64,000 nucleotides of DNA, from positions 46,659-110,658 of the forward strand of contig NZ_JAPDPI010000016.1 in NCBI RefSeq assembly GCF_026013615.1, read 5' to 3'. The notes under the pieces were generated by a model. That model searched no databases. It saw only the letters and a list, made by a program, of their open reading frames with translations, and had not been told where the DNA came from. The DNA comes from Plebeiibacterium marinum. GTDB lineage: Bacteria > Bacteroidota > Bacteroidia > Bacteroidales > Marinilabiliaceae. Of the stretch, positions 55,135 through 64,000 are shown one piece after another; the first letter of the stretch is position 1; every line of letters starts with the position of its first letter. A program made the translations under genes and the position numbers.

Positions 55135-55463
55135 AAAATATATGTTTTTTGTTGATAAAGTGTCAACTTTGGTGGGTTGACATTACAAACATACATGTAT
55201 TTGGTGTTTTGATTGCAAAAAATAGGGGGTGCGAGACTTGTGATTTATGTTTTATTAAGGCTTTGTTGCAAAAGTTCGTTTCGGTAACATGTAGAAAATA
55301 CAAAGTTAACATTAAGTTAACATTGAAAAGAGGCGTTAACAAATGGGCTGGTTTTTAACAAAAATGCCCACAATTATTCCTCCAATGTTAAAAATATCCT
55401 TTGCTTTTACTGGCTTTGTTAATTACTGTTTTGTATCGTTCAGACGCTGTGGGAATCAGTTGT
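55135..55463 (-). other. intergenic region with promoter and dyad
   Basis: No gene is seen. It contains the promoter TTTG (55219-55216) N22 TATGTTTG (55193-55186) for the minus-strand gene and a 7-bp-arm dyad TGTCAAC-N8-GTTGACA (55161-55182) across the expected start point. From 55310 on it is plain AT-rich sequence. Confidence 0.55.
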
Positions 55464-57878
55464 TCAAAACCTGCTTGATATGGAAATAATGAAGTTTCTG
55501 CCAGGGCTGCTTATACCTGATGAGAAGGTCTTGTAATGTATGTCGGTAATGTTTTCGATAGAAATCTGGGCGATTATGTTCTCGGATATTTCAAATTGGT
55601 TTGCCCAATTAATGGTACACCAGGAAGGGAATGTATTGTTTATCCCTTCTTCTTCGTTGTCTTCTCCGTAAGGCGACATGTCGGCAAATTCTTTTTTACC
55701 CTGGTAATGGATGTAAACCTCAGTTTTATATCTTTTCTTTTGGTATGAAGTAGAAATTTTTCCGAATAAAGGGGTGATGTGCCCCAATGGTTCATTTGTC
55801 GATGTGATCTTTCCGTGGGTGTAATTAATAGTGGCCTGAATGGAAATATGCGGCAGAGGTGAGGCGTTTACGCCTGCACATATTCCTTTGATTGAGGCTT
55901 TCTGTGCGTTAATGTTTGTTACAATTCTATATAAATCACCATCATAAGGAATGGAGTCCATTTTGTATGGGGTGTTGTAACTCCTTACAATGGCATCCCT
56001 TAACCAGGTATGATAAAGTGAAATATTTAATAATATCATTTCGTTGTTAAATGACTTGTCGGCAGAAAGTTCCAGGTTATAGGCGTATTCTGGTTTTAGG
56101 CCTGGATTGGGTAAGCTTATTTCATCATTCTTTGCTCTTATCTTTCCATAATCGTCAACGTTAGCTACTCTGTATCCACTGGTAAATATGGTGTTTATTT
56201 TCCATGATTTGTCAGGTGAGTATACAAATCCAATGCTTCCGGAAGGAGCAGTGTTTCTGTTGTCTAGTTTTTTTAGTAAAGGTTTGAATCCATCGGTATC
56301 TTTAAATTTCGAACTGAAATGATAGTGCCCGATCCGAATGCCGGCATTGAATATAAGATTGGGGTTTAGTTCTGTATGGTAACTAGTATATATAGCATAC
56401 GTGTGAGAGTGTGTTCCTCCGTTTGGATATCGTGTTGGTGCAGAGCTAATGTTGTTTGTGTTGATGTTTTTATAAGACGCATTGGAGTTTACGTGGTTGT
56501 AGATGAATTCTATTCCGTAGTTTATTCTTGAGCTTGATTCCAGTTGCTTTACTAAGTCGATATTTATGCTGCCTATATTTAGATCTTCAACCTGTGATAG
56601 TTTTTGTTCTGAATTGAACTTTCGGCTATGTCGCGATTCTTTAATTTTTTGGTAGGCAACAACAGTGTGTACAGAACTGAAAATTTTACATTGTTTGTTG
56701 TACTGGCTATTGGCAGATATAAACAGCCTTTCCTGGGGACCGTAGTAGTATTCGCTATATTTTAGATAATCGTTTTTGTAATCGTTAAGCGCATCAAACC
56801 TGTGAATATTGGATGAGGTGGAATACTGGCTGTTTAGCATTAATTCATGGTTTCTGTTTGCCTGGAAACTCATCTTTTGAATGATGTCATATTGTTTGTA
56901 ACCCGTAAATAGTTGTGTTGATGGATTTGGGTTAATAAACATGGAGTCTTTTCCATTGATTCTTTTACTGTAGTGTAGTATTTTTCCCCATTCGTCAGCT
57001 CCTGCACTATTCCTCCTGTTTTTACCCATTTCAATATCTCCAAAGTCGCTGTACGAAAAGCTTGTTAATGAAGCAATTTTTTTTGATCCCAGGTTTAAAT
57101 GGATGTTCGACTTTAACGTATTTGTTGAAGAGTGCGCTTGCAAGGATGCTCCCGCTTTTATAAAAGGATTGTTGGCGGTGGAATAAACTGGATTTTTAGT
57201 GTTATAGCTGATTACCCCGCCCAAGGCGTCACTTCCATACATTACAGAAGAGGGGCCAAATAGGATTTCAGTATTATTTAAAATTGAGGGGTCAATGGTG
57301 ATGGAGTTTTGTAAATGGCCGCTTCTGTATATGGCATTGTTCATTCTAACGCCATCAACCACCAGTAGTATTCTGTTGGCTTCAAATCCACGCAGAACAG
57401 GGCTGCCTCCCCCTCCCTGGCTCTTTTGTACTGCAACGTACCCTGTGGATGTTAATATGTCGGCTGCGGTATTTGCATTTTTATATTGTATGGTTTTGGG
57501 AGCAACAGTTTGTATGAAATAGGGAATGTTTTTTTTGTTTTCTTCAATTCTGTTGGCAGACACAATAAACTCATCAATGGTAAATATTTTCGGGATCAGG
57601 TATATGATTTTTTGGTTTCTTTCATGAACCTGTAAAAGCAAAAGGTTATAGGCCGGATGCTTAATCCAAAGTTTGCTATTTTTCTCAAATATAGATAAAT
57701 CTATTGATCCACTGGCATTTGAAACTGTTGTTGTAGATTCGTATTCGTCAAAAACCATTACGTTAGATACAGGCAAATGTGTTTCGCTATCTAAAATAGT
57801 AATGTTTTGGGAATTAATTTCGAGTGAGGAAAATAGGGTTAATGATAATAGTAAAAATATAATATTAATGTTCTTCAT
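55464..57878 (-). CDS. TonB-dependent outer-membrane receptor
   Basis: 804 residues. Signal peptide (about 1-23), a short CarboxypepD-like beta-sandwich (NITILDSETHLPVSNVMVFDEY), a plug (about 110-230; VQKSQGGGGSPVLRGFEANRILLVVDGVRMNNAIY) and a 22-strand barrel ending in ISSRF. Such receptors import iron-siderophore, heme, B12, or glycans with TonB energy; the ligand cannot be read, though the plug resembles heme/hemoglobin and colicin-type receptors. It starts 12 bp after dxs stops, so it probably lies on the same transcript. Confidence 0.9.
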   Translation of the reverse strand: MKNINIIFLLLSLTLFSSLEINSQNITILDSETHLPVSNVMVFDEYESTTTVSNASGSIDLSIFEKNSKLWIKHPAYNLLLLQVHERNQKIIYLIPKIFTIDEFIVSANRIEENKKNIPYFIQTVAPKTIQYKNANTAADILTSTGYVAVQKSQGGGGSPVLRGFEANRILLVVDGVRMNNAIYRSGHLQNSITIDPSILNNTEILFGPSSVMYGSDALGGVISYNTKNPVYSTANNPFIKAGASLQAHSSTNTLKSNIHLNLGSKKIASLTSFSYSDFGDIEMGKNRRNSAGADEWGKILHYSKRINGKDSMFINPNPSTQLFTGYKQYDIIQKMSFQANRNHELMLNSQYSTSSNIHRFDALNDYKNDYLKYSEYYYGPQERLFISANSQYNKQCKIFSSVHTVVAYQKIKESRHSRKFNSEQKLSQVEDLNIGSINIDLVKQLESSSRINYGIEFIYNHVNSNASYKNINTNNISSAPTRYPNGGTHSHTYAIYTSYHTELNPNLIFNAGIRIGHYHFSSKFKDTDGFKPLLKKLDNRNTAPSGSIGFVYSPDKSWKINTIFTSGYRVANVDDYGKIRAKNDEISLPNPGLKPEYAYNLELSADKSFNNEMILLNISLYHTWLRDAIVRSYNTPYKMDSIPYDGDLYRIVTNINAQKASIKGICAGVNASPLPHISIQATINYTHGKITSTNEPLGHITPLFGKISTSYQKKRYKTEVYIHYQGKKEFADMSPYGEDNEEEGINNTFPSWCTINWANQFEISENIIAQISIENITDIHYKTFSSGISSPGRNFIISISSRF

Positions 57879-57890
57879 TTCTTGAATTAC

Positions 57891-59795
57891 TCAGTCCAAC
57901 ATCTGTTTTGCGGTCTTATAAATTGATTTTTTGTCAAATCCGCATTCGTGCTGTAATTCAGTTTGTGTGCCATGATCAACAAACCTGTCAGGGACACCCA
58001 GTTTTTTTATTTGTGAAGCATAGCCGTGTTCAACCATAAATTCCGTTACAGCGGTGCCTATACCACCAATAATCGTTCCATCTTCTATGGTAATAACTTT
58101 TTTATGCTTTTTAAATACCTGGTGCAGCAATTCTTCATCTAAGGGTTTGCAGAATTTCAGGTCGTAAAGGGCTGCAGAAATGCCTTCTCTTTCCAGGGTT
58201 TTGCATACTTGTTCGGTTTTGTTGCATATGGGTCCTAAGGTAAGTATGGCTATGTCATCCCCTTCTCTGATTTGTTCGCCCTTTCCAATCACAATTGTTT
58301 GCATTTGGTTTTTCCACTCTAGTATTGAGCCATTCCCTCTTGGATAACGAATGACAAATGGCCCCATGTTGGCTTGCTGTGCAGTAAACATTAGGTTTCT
58401 TAGTTCATGTTCGTTGCGGGGACTGGCAATAATCAGGTTGGGGATAGGGCGGAAAAATGCCAGGTCGAAAACGCCATGGTGCGTTGCTCCGTCAGCACCT
58501 ACCAGGCCAGCTCTGTCCAAACAAAAAACTACATTGAGTTTTTGTAATGCAACATCGTGTATAACCTGATCAAAGGCACGCTGCATGAAGGATGAATAGA
58601 TGTTGCAAAATGGTACCAATCCAGATATGGCCAATCCTGCAGAAAATGTGACGGCATGTTGTTCTGCTATTCCAACATCAAAAGCCCTGTCGGGCATTTT
58701 CTCCATCATAATATTTAATGAACATCCGGAAGGCATAGCTGGTGTTATCCCTACAATATTTTCATTTTTTTCAGCGAGTTCAACAATGGTGTGTCCAAAT
58801 ACATCCTGGTATTTTGGAGGTTTGGGTTTTACCTCTTCAGGTTCAATTTTTTCACCGGTTTCTTTGTTGAATTTTGCTCCTGTTGCATGCCAGGCGGTTT
58901 GGTTTTCTTCAGCCAGTTTAAAGCCTTTCCCTTTTTTTGTAATGCAATGTAGTACTTTTGGGCCTGGGATGTCTTTCAGGTCTTTCATTACTTTTACCAG
59001 GTGATTGATGTCATGCCCGTCAACCGGACCAAAGTATCTGATGTTAAGACCTTCAAATATGTTTGTTTGCTTGGTGAGCAAAGATTTTATACTGTTGTTT
59101 ATGGCAACAATCTTATCTTTTGCATTTGGGCCTGTGATTTTAAATTTTTCCAGGCCCCTGAATATTTCTCTTCTGATTTTATTGTATGTATGAGAAGTTG
59201 AAATATCAACAAGATAATCGCTTAGTCCCCCAATATTGGGGTCTATAGCCATATTGTTGTCATTTAATACAATAAGCATATTGGCCTTGGATGAGCTAAG
59301 GTTGTTTAAGCCTTCAAATGCCTGGCCTGCAGTCATGCTGCCATCGCCTATAATGGCAACCGCCTGCCTTGTTGTTTCCTTGTTTCGTTGAGCAGCAAGA
59401 GCGATGCCCAATGCTGCAGATATTGAAGTTGATGAGTGGCCAACGCCAAATGCATCAAATTCACTTTCAAAAATATTAGGGAAACCGCTAATGCCTTTAT
59501 ATTTACGATTTGTGTGGAATACATCTTTTCTTCCGGTCAGTATTTTGTGTCCGTATGCCTGATGGCCAACATCCCAGATTAGTTTGTCGTATGGGGTGTT
59601 GAAAACATAATGCAGCGCAACGGTAAGCTCAATAACACCAAGACTGGCACCAAAATGCGCCGGATTGCACGAAACAGCATCAATGATAAAATCTCTAAGT
59701 TCCTGGCATACCTGTGGCAAATCTTTTTCGTTGATTTTTTTTAGGTCGTCAGGGCTATTAATGTCTTTGAGAAGGCTGTTTGTTATGTGTTGCAT
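57891..59795 (-). CDS. dxs: 1-deoxy-D-xylulose-5-phosphate synthase
   Basis: 634 residues from the ATG at 59795 (MQHITNSLL); an upstream frame extension is rejected. DXS joins pyruvate and glyceraldehyde-3-phosphate with TPP, the first step of the MEP isoprenoid route. HFGASLGVIELT, GDGSMTAGQAFEGLNN (TPP loop), HDINHLVKV, AEQHAVTFSAG and DRAGLVGADG are all present. It precedes the TonB receptor gene. A TATATTTG box lies 31 bp upstream of the start. Confidence 0.97.
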   Translation of the reverse strand: MQHITNSLLKDINSPDDLKKINEKDLPQVCQELRDFIIDAVSCNPAHFGASLGVIELTVALHYVFNTPYDKLIWDVGHQAYGHKILTGRKDVFHTNRKYKGISGFPNIFESEFDAFGVGHSSTSISAALGIALAAQRNKETTRQAVAIIGDGSMTAGQAFEGLNNLSSSKANMLIVLNDNNMAIDPNIGGLSDYLVDISTSHTYNKIRREIFRGLEKFKITGPNAKDKIVAINNSIKSLLTKQTNIFEGLNIRYFGPVDGHDINHLVKVMKDLKDIPGPKVLHCITKKGKGFKLAEENQTAWHATGAKFNKETGEKIEPEEVKPKPPKYQDVFGHTIVELAEKNENIVGITPAMPSGCSLNIMMEKMPDRAFDVGIAEQHAVTFSAGLAISGLVPFCNIYSSFMQRAFDQVIHDVALQKLNVVFCLDRAGLVGADGATHHGVFDLAFFRPIPNLIIASPRNEHELRNLMFTAQQANMGPFVIRYPRGNGSILEWKNQMQTIVIGKGEQIREGDDIAILTLGPICNKTEQVCKTLEREGISAALYDLKFCKPLDEELLHQVFKKHKKVITIEDGTIIGGIGTAVTEFMVEHGYASQIKKLGVPDRFVDHGTQTELQHECGFDKKSIYKTAKQMLD

Positions 59796-59825
59796 TCTTT
59801 GTGTACAAGTAAAATTTATTGTGTG

Positions 59826-59833
59826 CAAATATA
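59826..59833 (-). promoter_or_regulatory. -7 box of dxs
   Basis: TATATTTG on the minus strand, 31 bp before the ATG at 59795. Confidence 0.5.
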
Positions 59834-59936
59834 ACATATTACACCGAAACTAACATTACAAGTGTTTTTATACTTAAAAAATATAAGCATCTTTGATGGC
59901 AAAATTTAATCAACACATTTAAAATCTTACAAGGAA

Positions 59937-60953
59937 ATGAAGGGATTAAAAATTTTATTTTGTGGTATTGTAATAACAGGGATGTTTTCGTGTGTGCCTT
60001 TAAAGCAATTCCAGGATCTTGAAGGTAAATATGATTCCAATAAAGGTGAACTGCGGGCAATGCAGGATGAAAATGAAAGCCTTGAGGTGAGCAACAGGGA
60101 GTTTTCTTCGGAAATTGAAGGTTTAAAAGAGGAAGTGTTGCAGCTGGAGAAAGATACCCTGAGGTTGGCCAAAAAAGTTTGGTCGCTTGAAAACAGGAAT
60201 AAAGAATTGGCGGGTCAATATGGTGATTTTTTAGAGGATTTTGCCAATAATAATAAAGATCAATCTTCAGGAGAGCTGTTGAAACATTTGCAGTCGTTAC
60301 ATGAAGAGTTGCAGAAACGTGAAGATGAATTGGCTGAGTATGAGAGGGAGCTGGAGAAAAAAAGACAAGGGCTGGAGCTGGCAAAAAGTGACCTTGATCA
60401 AATGCAGTCGGAGCTGGAGCTTCGCAACAAGCGTTTGTTTGAGCTTGAAAGTGCCTTGTCGGAAAAGGATTCTTTAATGAATGCATTAAAACAAACAGTG
60501 GCAGATGCACTGACCGGTTTTAGCGATGAAGAGCTTGAAGTACATATTAAAAATGGGAAAGTATATGTTTCTATGGAAGAAAAGTTACTCTTTAGTTCAG
60601 GAAGCTATCAGGTAAGTGCCATTGGTATCGGGGCTTTGGGTAAAATTGCAGGAGTGCTGGAATCTAAAAAAGACATCAATGTTTTAGTAGAAGGGCATAC
60701 AGATGATGTACCCTATAAAAGTACCGTGCTGCTTGATAATTGGGATTTAAGTGTTAAAAGAGCGACGTCGGTAACGAGGATTTTGTTACAGGGACAAAAT
60801 ATTGATCCATCGAGGATTACAGCAGCCGGAAGGAGCGAATATGTACCTGTTAAGAAAGGAAAAACTCCTGAAGCCCGGAAAAAGAACAGACGCACAGAAA
60901 TCATATTGTCACCAAATCTTGATCAGATATTCAACATACTCGAGACTAATTAG
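59937..60953 (+). CDS. OmpA-family lipoprotein with a long coiled coil
   Basis: 338 residues. A lipoprotein signal ends at FSC with the lipidated Cys19. Residues about 25-190 form heptad-like coiled coil (EELQKREDELAEYERELEKKRQ and similar). A C-terminal OmpA-like domain (about 215-330) carries VEGHTDDVPY, NWDLSVKRATSVTRIL and the peptidoglycan-binding RKKNRRTEI. It probably ties the outer membrane to peptidoglycan. The radical SAM gene starts 31 bp later. Confidence 0.88.
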   Translation: MKGLKILFCGIVITGMFSCVPLKQFQDLEGKYDSNKGELRAMQDENESLEVSNREFSSEIEGLKEEVLQLEKDTLRLAKKVWSLENRNKELAGQYGDFLEDFANNNKDQSSGELLKHLQSLHEELQKREDELAEYERELEKKRQGLELAKSDLDQMQSELELRNKRLFELESALSEKDSLMNALKQTVADALTGFSDEELEVHIKNGKVYVSMEEKLLFSSGSYQVSAIGIGALGKIAGVLESKKDINVLVEGHTDDVPYKSTVLLDNWDLSVKRATSVTRILLQGQNIDPSRITAAGRSEYVPVKKGKTPEARKKNRRTEIILSPNLDQIFNILETN

Positions 60954-60984
60954 TCAAACAAAATGCTATTGTTTATATAGTGTA

Positions 60985-61971
60985 ATGTATTTCAGGGCTT
61001 TAACTTTCAAAAAGATCTTGAATGTTTTATTGCTTGCATTTTCCTTTATGTATAGTAAGGTCTTTAAAAATACTGTGCATAAAGGGATGCCTTTTGCTGT
61101 AAGTGTGGAGCCTAATAATACATGCAATTTGTTTTGTATTGAATGCCCTACGGGTTTAAATATCCTGCAGAGGCCAAAAGGGCGTGTATCCTTGCCTGCT
61201 TTTAAAAATATTGTTGATCAGATAAAGGAGCGTACTGTAATGGTAAACCTGTATTTTCAGGGTGAGCCATTTTTAAATAAAGACCTGATTAAATTGATCC
61301 AATACTCAAAAAATAAGGGGCTTGTTGTATCAACTTCAACAAATGCCCATTTTATTAATGAAGAAATAGCAAAGGATATAGTTCAGTCTGGGCTTGACGA
61401 ATTATATATTTCACTTGATGGGGTCGATCAGGAAGCTTATGGGAAGTATCGGCTTGGGGGTGATATTAATAGTGTTGTGAGGAGCATAAAAAACCTGGTT
61501 GCAGCCAAAAGGAAATATAATTCTAATTATCCGGTAATCAGGTCCCAAATGTTGGTCTTTAGTCATAATGAACATCAGGTTGAGAGGTTCAAGGAATTAT
61601 CTTATAGTTTAGGTGTAGATGTTGCCGATATAAAAACCGCACAGATTTATAATGTCGAAAATAAGAGTCATTTAATACCCAAATCAAAAAAGTATTCGCG
61701 ATATACTAATGATTCTGAAGGAAAATTCAGGATAAATGGGGAAGTTAAAAACTCGTGTTGGAAGCACTGGAGCTCCTGTGTTGTAACATGGGACGGAAAA
61801 GTTGTTCCCTGTTGTTTTGATAAAGATGCAGCGTATGTACTTGGAAATGTATTGGGTGCAAGTTTTGTGGATATATGGAGAAGTGGCAAATATGATCGTT
61901 TTCGCCGCAATATATTAAATCGTCAGAATCAAGTAGAGATGTGTAAAAACTGCCCGTTAAGCAGGGGGTAA
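60985..61971 (+). CDS. radical SAM/SPASM protein
   Basis: 328 residues from the ATG at 60985. The iron-sulfur cluster motif CNLFCIEC (C47, C51, C54; CxxxCxxC) is followed by the radical SAM barrel (NLYFQGEPFLNKDLI, STSTNAHF, YISLDGVDQEAYGKY). A SPASM-type end with cysteines in CWKHWSSCVVTWDG, CCFDKD and CKNC suggests auxiliary clusters. Substrate unknown: SPASM enzymes often modify peptides or other small molecules. No precursor peptide is obvious nearby. Confidence 0.85.
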   Translation: MYFRALTFKKILNVLLLAFSFMYSKVFKNTVHKGMPFAVSVEPNNTCNLFCIECPTGLNILQRPKGRVSLPAFKNIVDQIKERTVMVNLYFQGEPFLNKDLIKLIQYSKNKGLVVSTSTNAHFINEEIAKDIVQSGLDELYISLDGVDQEAYGKYRLGGDINSVVRSIKNLVAAKRKYNSNYPVIRSQMLVFSHNEHQVERFKELSYSLGVDVADIKTAQIYNVENKSHLIPKSKKYSRYTNDSEGKFRINGEVKNSCWKHWSSCVVTWDGKVVPCCFDKDAAYVLGNVLGASFVDIWRSGKYDRFRRNILNRQNQVEMCKNCPLSRG

Positions 61972-62147
61972 AGGGTTGGCTTTTTGCAGAAAACAATAGT
62001 ATTAGGTTATATTGGATGCAATAATTATTAAATTTAGGTAGAAATAGCTTTTTTTTTGATTAAAAGAAATAATAATTGATATGAAAGTCCTATTTTTAAA
62101 GCATTATTAAACCCACACAATTTCAGGTTTTTTGCCTGATAAACTAT

Positions 62148-63980
62148 ATGACAAAAAGAGGAACAAGTAGATTCATTAGATTGATAAATATTTGGGTAAG
62201 AAGAAGGCTGGGGCCAACCTCATTACCTTCTGGGAGTGGTTTCTCATATTGGCGCGAAAGGATTTTTCATTATTTTACTCTGTTCCTTATTTCAATAGGC
62301 TTACTTTCATACCTTTATTATACCATCTCTTTTTTGCAGACGAACGATATAATACCTGCAATTTTCAGTTCCACTATTTTTATTTCTACCTTGTTTGTTT
62401 CGTTGGTACGGATATTTCCGTATTCATTCCGGGCAGGTTGGATTTTGGGGTGTATCTATTTGTTAGGAGGGTATTTGTTTATTACAAGTGGCCCGGTATC
62501 TTTAGGTTTGGTTTTGCTTTTGGCTTATTCTGTGCTCTCAAGTATACTGTTAGGGTACAGGGCAAGTGTTTATTCTGTAATTTTTAATGTGGTGATATTG
62601 CTTGTCGCCTCAGTTCTCCACTATTCCGATATTATTACTGAAGGATTGCAGCTTGATATGGAGCTGAGTACATACATTAATCTGGTAGTTTTATTTGGGG
62701 TGGTAAATATAATAACCCTATCTCCTTTGTTGTCGTTTATAAACGGGATGAATTTTAGTTTTGAGAAAGAACTCCGTTATAAAAACATCTTAAGTAAAGA
62801 GCGGGAAAAATTAATGCGTGCAAAAATAAAAGCGGAGGAGTCTGATGTACTAAAGACTGCATTTCTTTCAAATATGTCGCATGAAATACGAACCCCTATG
62901 AATGCTATATTGGGGTTTAGTAACCTGTTGTCACACAAGGAGATTAGTGCTATTGAAAAGGAGGAGTTCGTCAATCTGATCAGGATTAATGGGAAAAACC
63001 TCCTTACTTTGGTTGAAGATATTATTGATATTTCAAAAATAGATAGCGGTCAATTGCGTATAAAAAATGCTCCGATATGCCTTCATGGTGTGTTGAAAGA
63101 GATATATGATTCTTTTTGGGATGATATAAAACGAAGGGGGCAGATTAATTTGAAACTGTATTTGAATGAGGGGATATCTGAAAAGAACACTACCATATTG
63201 ACTGATGCATTTCGTTTAAAGCAAGTGCTTATAAATTTAGTGGGTAATGCCATAAAGTTCACAGAAAGAGGATTTGTTGAGTTTGGTTATGAGTTGAAAA
63301 ATGAAGAAGTACTTCAGTTTTATGTAAAAGATACAGGGATAGGACTTCCGGAAGGAAAAGAGCAGATTATTTTTGAACGGTTTCAAAAATTTTCAGGAAC
63401 GAAGCAAAAGATGCTTTATGGAGGTACCGGTATTGGATTGTCCATTGCAAAAGATCTGGTAAGCCTTATGGGGGGTAAGATATGGGTGGAATCAGAAGAA
63501 AAAGTGGGTAGCACATTTTATTTTACCGTTCCATATCATAAAGTGAGCAATGTTGGTTTAGATTCCTTTAAAGAGGATGATGTGGCTGTGTACAACTGGG
63601 AAGGCAAAACATTTTTAATAGCAGAAGATGAAGAGGATAATTTCAGATATCTGGAAGTAGCCTTGTCTATTTCAAATGCAAGTTTAATTTGGGCACGTAA
63701 TGGAGCTGAGGCAGTGGATATTTTTAACCGGATTGGTAATATTGATTTGGTGCTGATGGATATAAAAATGCCGGAAATGGATGGTTATAGTGCTACGCAG
63801 GAAATAAAGAAGAGGAATCAGGAAGTGCCTGTTATTGCACAAACAGCTTATGCAATGAGTGAGGAAAGGGAAAAATCTAAAAAAGCAGGTTGTGATGATT
63901 ATATATCAAAACCTATCAGCTATGATGATTTGCTAAGGGTTATCAATAAGCATGTGCCAGGAGTAAACGGAAAAAATTGA
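62148..63980 (+). CDS. membrane hybrid sensor histidine kinase
   Basis: 610 residues. Several hydrophobic helices fill residues about 38-205 with no large periplasmic loop, so the signal may be membrane-borne. HisKA with His245 in NMSHEIRTPMNAI, HATPase (GGTGIGLSIAKDLV) and a receiver with Asp538 in LMDIKMPEMDGY follow. The receiver ends with the usual Lys in YISKPIS. No DNA-binding output. The gene ends close to the window edge. Confidence 0.9.
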   Translation: MTKRGTSRFIRLINIWVRRRLGPTSLPSGSGFSYWRERIFHYFTLFLISIGLLSYLYYTISFLQTNDIIPAIFSSTIFISTLFVSLVRIFPYSFRAGWILGCIYLLGGYLFITSGPVSLGLVLLLAYSVLSSILLGYRASVYSVIFNVVILLVASVLHYSDIITEGLQLDMELSTYINLVVLFGVVNIITLSPLLSFINGMNFSFEKELRYKNILSKEREKLMRAKIKAEESDVLKTAFLSNMSHEIRTPMNAILGFSNLLSHKEISAIEKEEFVNLIRINGKNLLTLVEDIIDISKIDSGQLRIKNAPICLHGVLKEIYDSFWDDIKRRGQINLKLYLNEGISEKNTTILTDAFRLKQVLINLVGNAIKFTERGFVEFGYELKNEEVLQFYVKDTGIGLPEGKEQIIFERFQKFSGTKQKMLYGGTGIGLSIAKDLVSLMGGKIWVESEEKVGSTFYFTVPYHKVSNVGLDSFKEDDVAVYNWEGKTFLIAEDEEDNFRYLEVALSISNASLIWARNGAEAVDIFNRIGNIDLVLMDIKMPEMDGYSATQEIKKRNQEVPVIAQTAYAMSEEREKSKKAGCDDYISKPISYDDLLRVINKHVPGVNGKN

Positions 63981-64000
63981 AATGAAATAACCACAAAAAA

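Noticed and set aside
55149-55358. Plus-strand frame of about 69 codons between the secreted protein and the TonB receptor
   Set aside because: It covers the promoter and dyad of the minus-strand gene, has no -7 box, and its composition is not protein-like.
59839-60510. Long minus-strand frame antisense to the OmpA lipoprotein gene
   Set aside because: It overlaps a gene with clear motifs and a coiled coil whose regular codons create an open antisense frame; the composition has no family resemblance.
60802-60984. Extension of the radical SAM gene into the OmpA gene
   Set aside because: The added codons are out of frame with and inside the OmpA coding region, and the protein is complete from the ATG at 60985.
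1-64000. CRISPR arrays, insertion sequences, prophage and attachment sites
   Set aside because: No spaced direct repeats of CRISPR type, no transposase or integrase gene and no phage genes were seen on either strand.

Overview
The window reads as a chromosomal segment of a Bacteroidota bacterium, most likely Bacteroidales/Marinilabiliales-like and probably marine or anaerobic. This is inferred from gene content and style and was not tested by search. Base composition is low-GC. Most starts lack a Shine-Dalgarno sequence. Many intergenic regions carry the Bacteroidota -7 box TAnnTTTG, sometimes with a TTTG -33 box about 18-22 bp upstream. Family markers agree: a fused ResB-CcsA cytochrome c maturation protein, MacAB-type exporters with two permeases, hybrid histidine kinases, TonB-dependent and beta-barrel outer-membrane proteins, a B12-dependent ribonucleotide reductase and an L-fucose permease operon. 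No insertion sequence, prophage, CRISPR array or rRNA was seen.

Layout. 1-9012 (+): end of an unknown gene, a shrunken amidohydrolase-like gene, cysQ, pgk, the Kdo transferase gene, nrdJ and gltX. 9095-16165 (-): rsgA, a hybrid histidine kinase, a simple histidine kinase, then yceD-rpmF-fabH. 16508-21631 (+): a Lol-like export cluster (LolA-like periplasmic protein, two FtsX-type permeases, ATPase, outer-membrane barrel). 21667-22006: a PHO-box-like 11-bp repeat array and a small two-helix membrane protein gene. 22336-28108 (+): a MacAB-TolC-type efflux operon. 28409-31010: START-like protein, short-chain dehydrogenase, HTH regulator. 31073-33391 (+): a leader with tandem hairpins, then selU-selD. 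33442-39643: leucine-rich-repeat gene, AraC regulator, and a divergent operon with fucose permease, aldo/keto reductase, lactonase and zinc alcohol dehydrogenase. 39832-45453: ywbE, tRNA-Cys, folB, glnS, ppc. 45531-50726: DUF4268 gene with a 55-codon partner, a porin-like barrel, the ResB-CcsA fusion. 50956-63980: large hybrid kinase, secreted two-repeat protein, TonB receptor with dxs, OmpA lipoprotein, radical SAM/SPASM protein and another hybrid kinase.

How genes work together. The fucose-type operon gives uptake, oxidation of the sugar to a lactone, lactone opening and a second oxidation; later catabolic steps are not in the window. SelD makes selenophosphate and SelU uses it to make 2-selenouridine in tRNA; no SelA, SelB or selC is visible. 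The Lol-like cluster and the MacAB operon are two separate envelope exporters on either side of a possible phosphate-regulated small gene. Three hybrid kinases and one simple kinase lie here with no DNA-binding response regulator beside them.

The least explained structures are: a two-copy intergenic RNA-like element (16395-16451 and 38536-38598) whose inner helix is kept by wobble changes; the GTCAC array at an exact 11-bp period before the small gene at 21776; and the promoter-plus-terminator leader of selU at 31073-31220.
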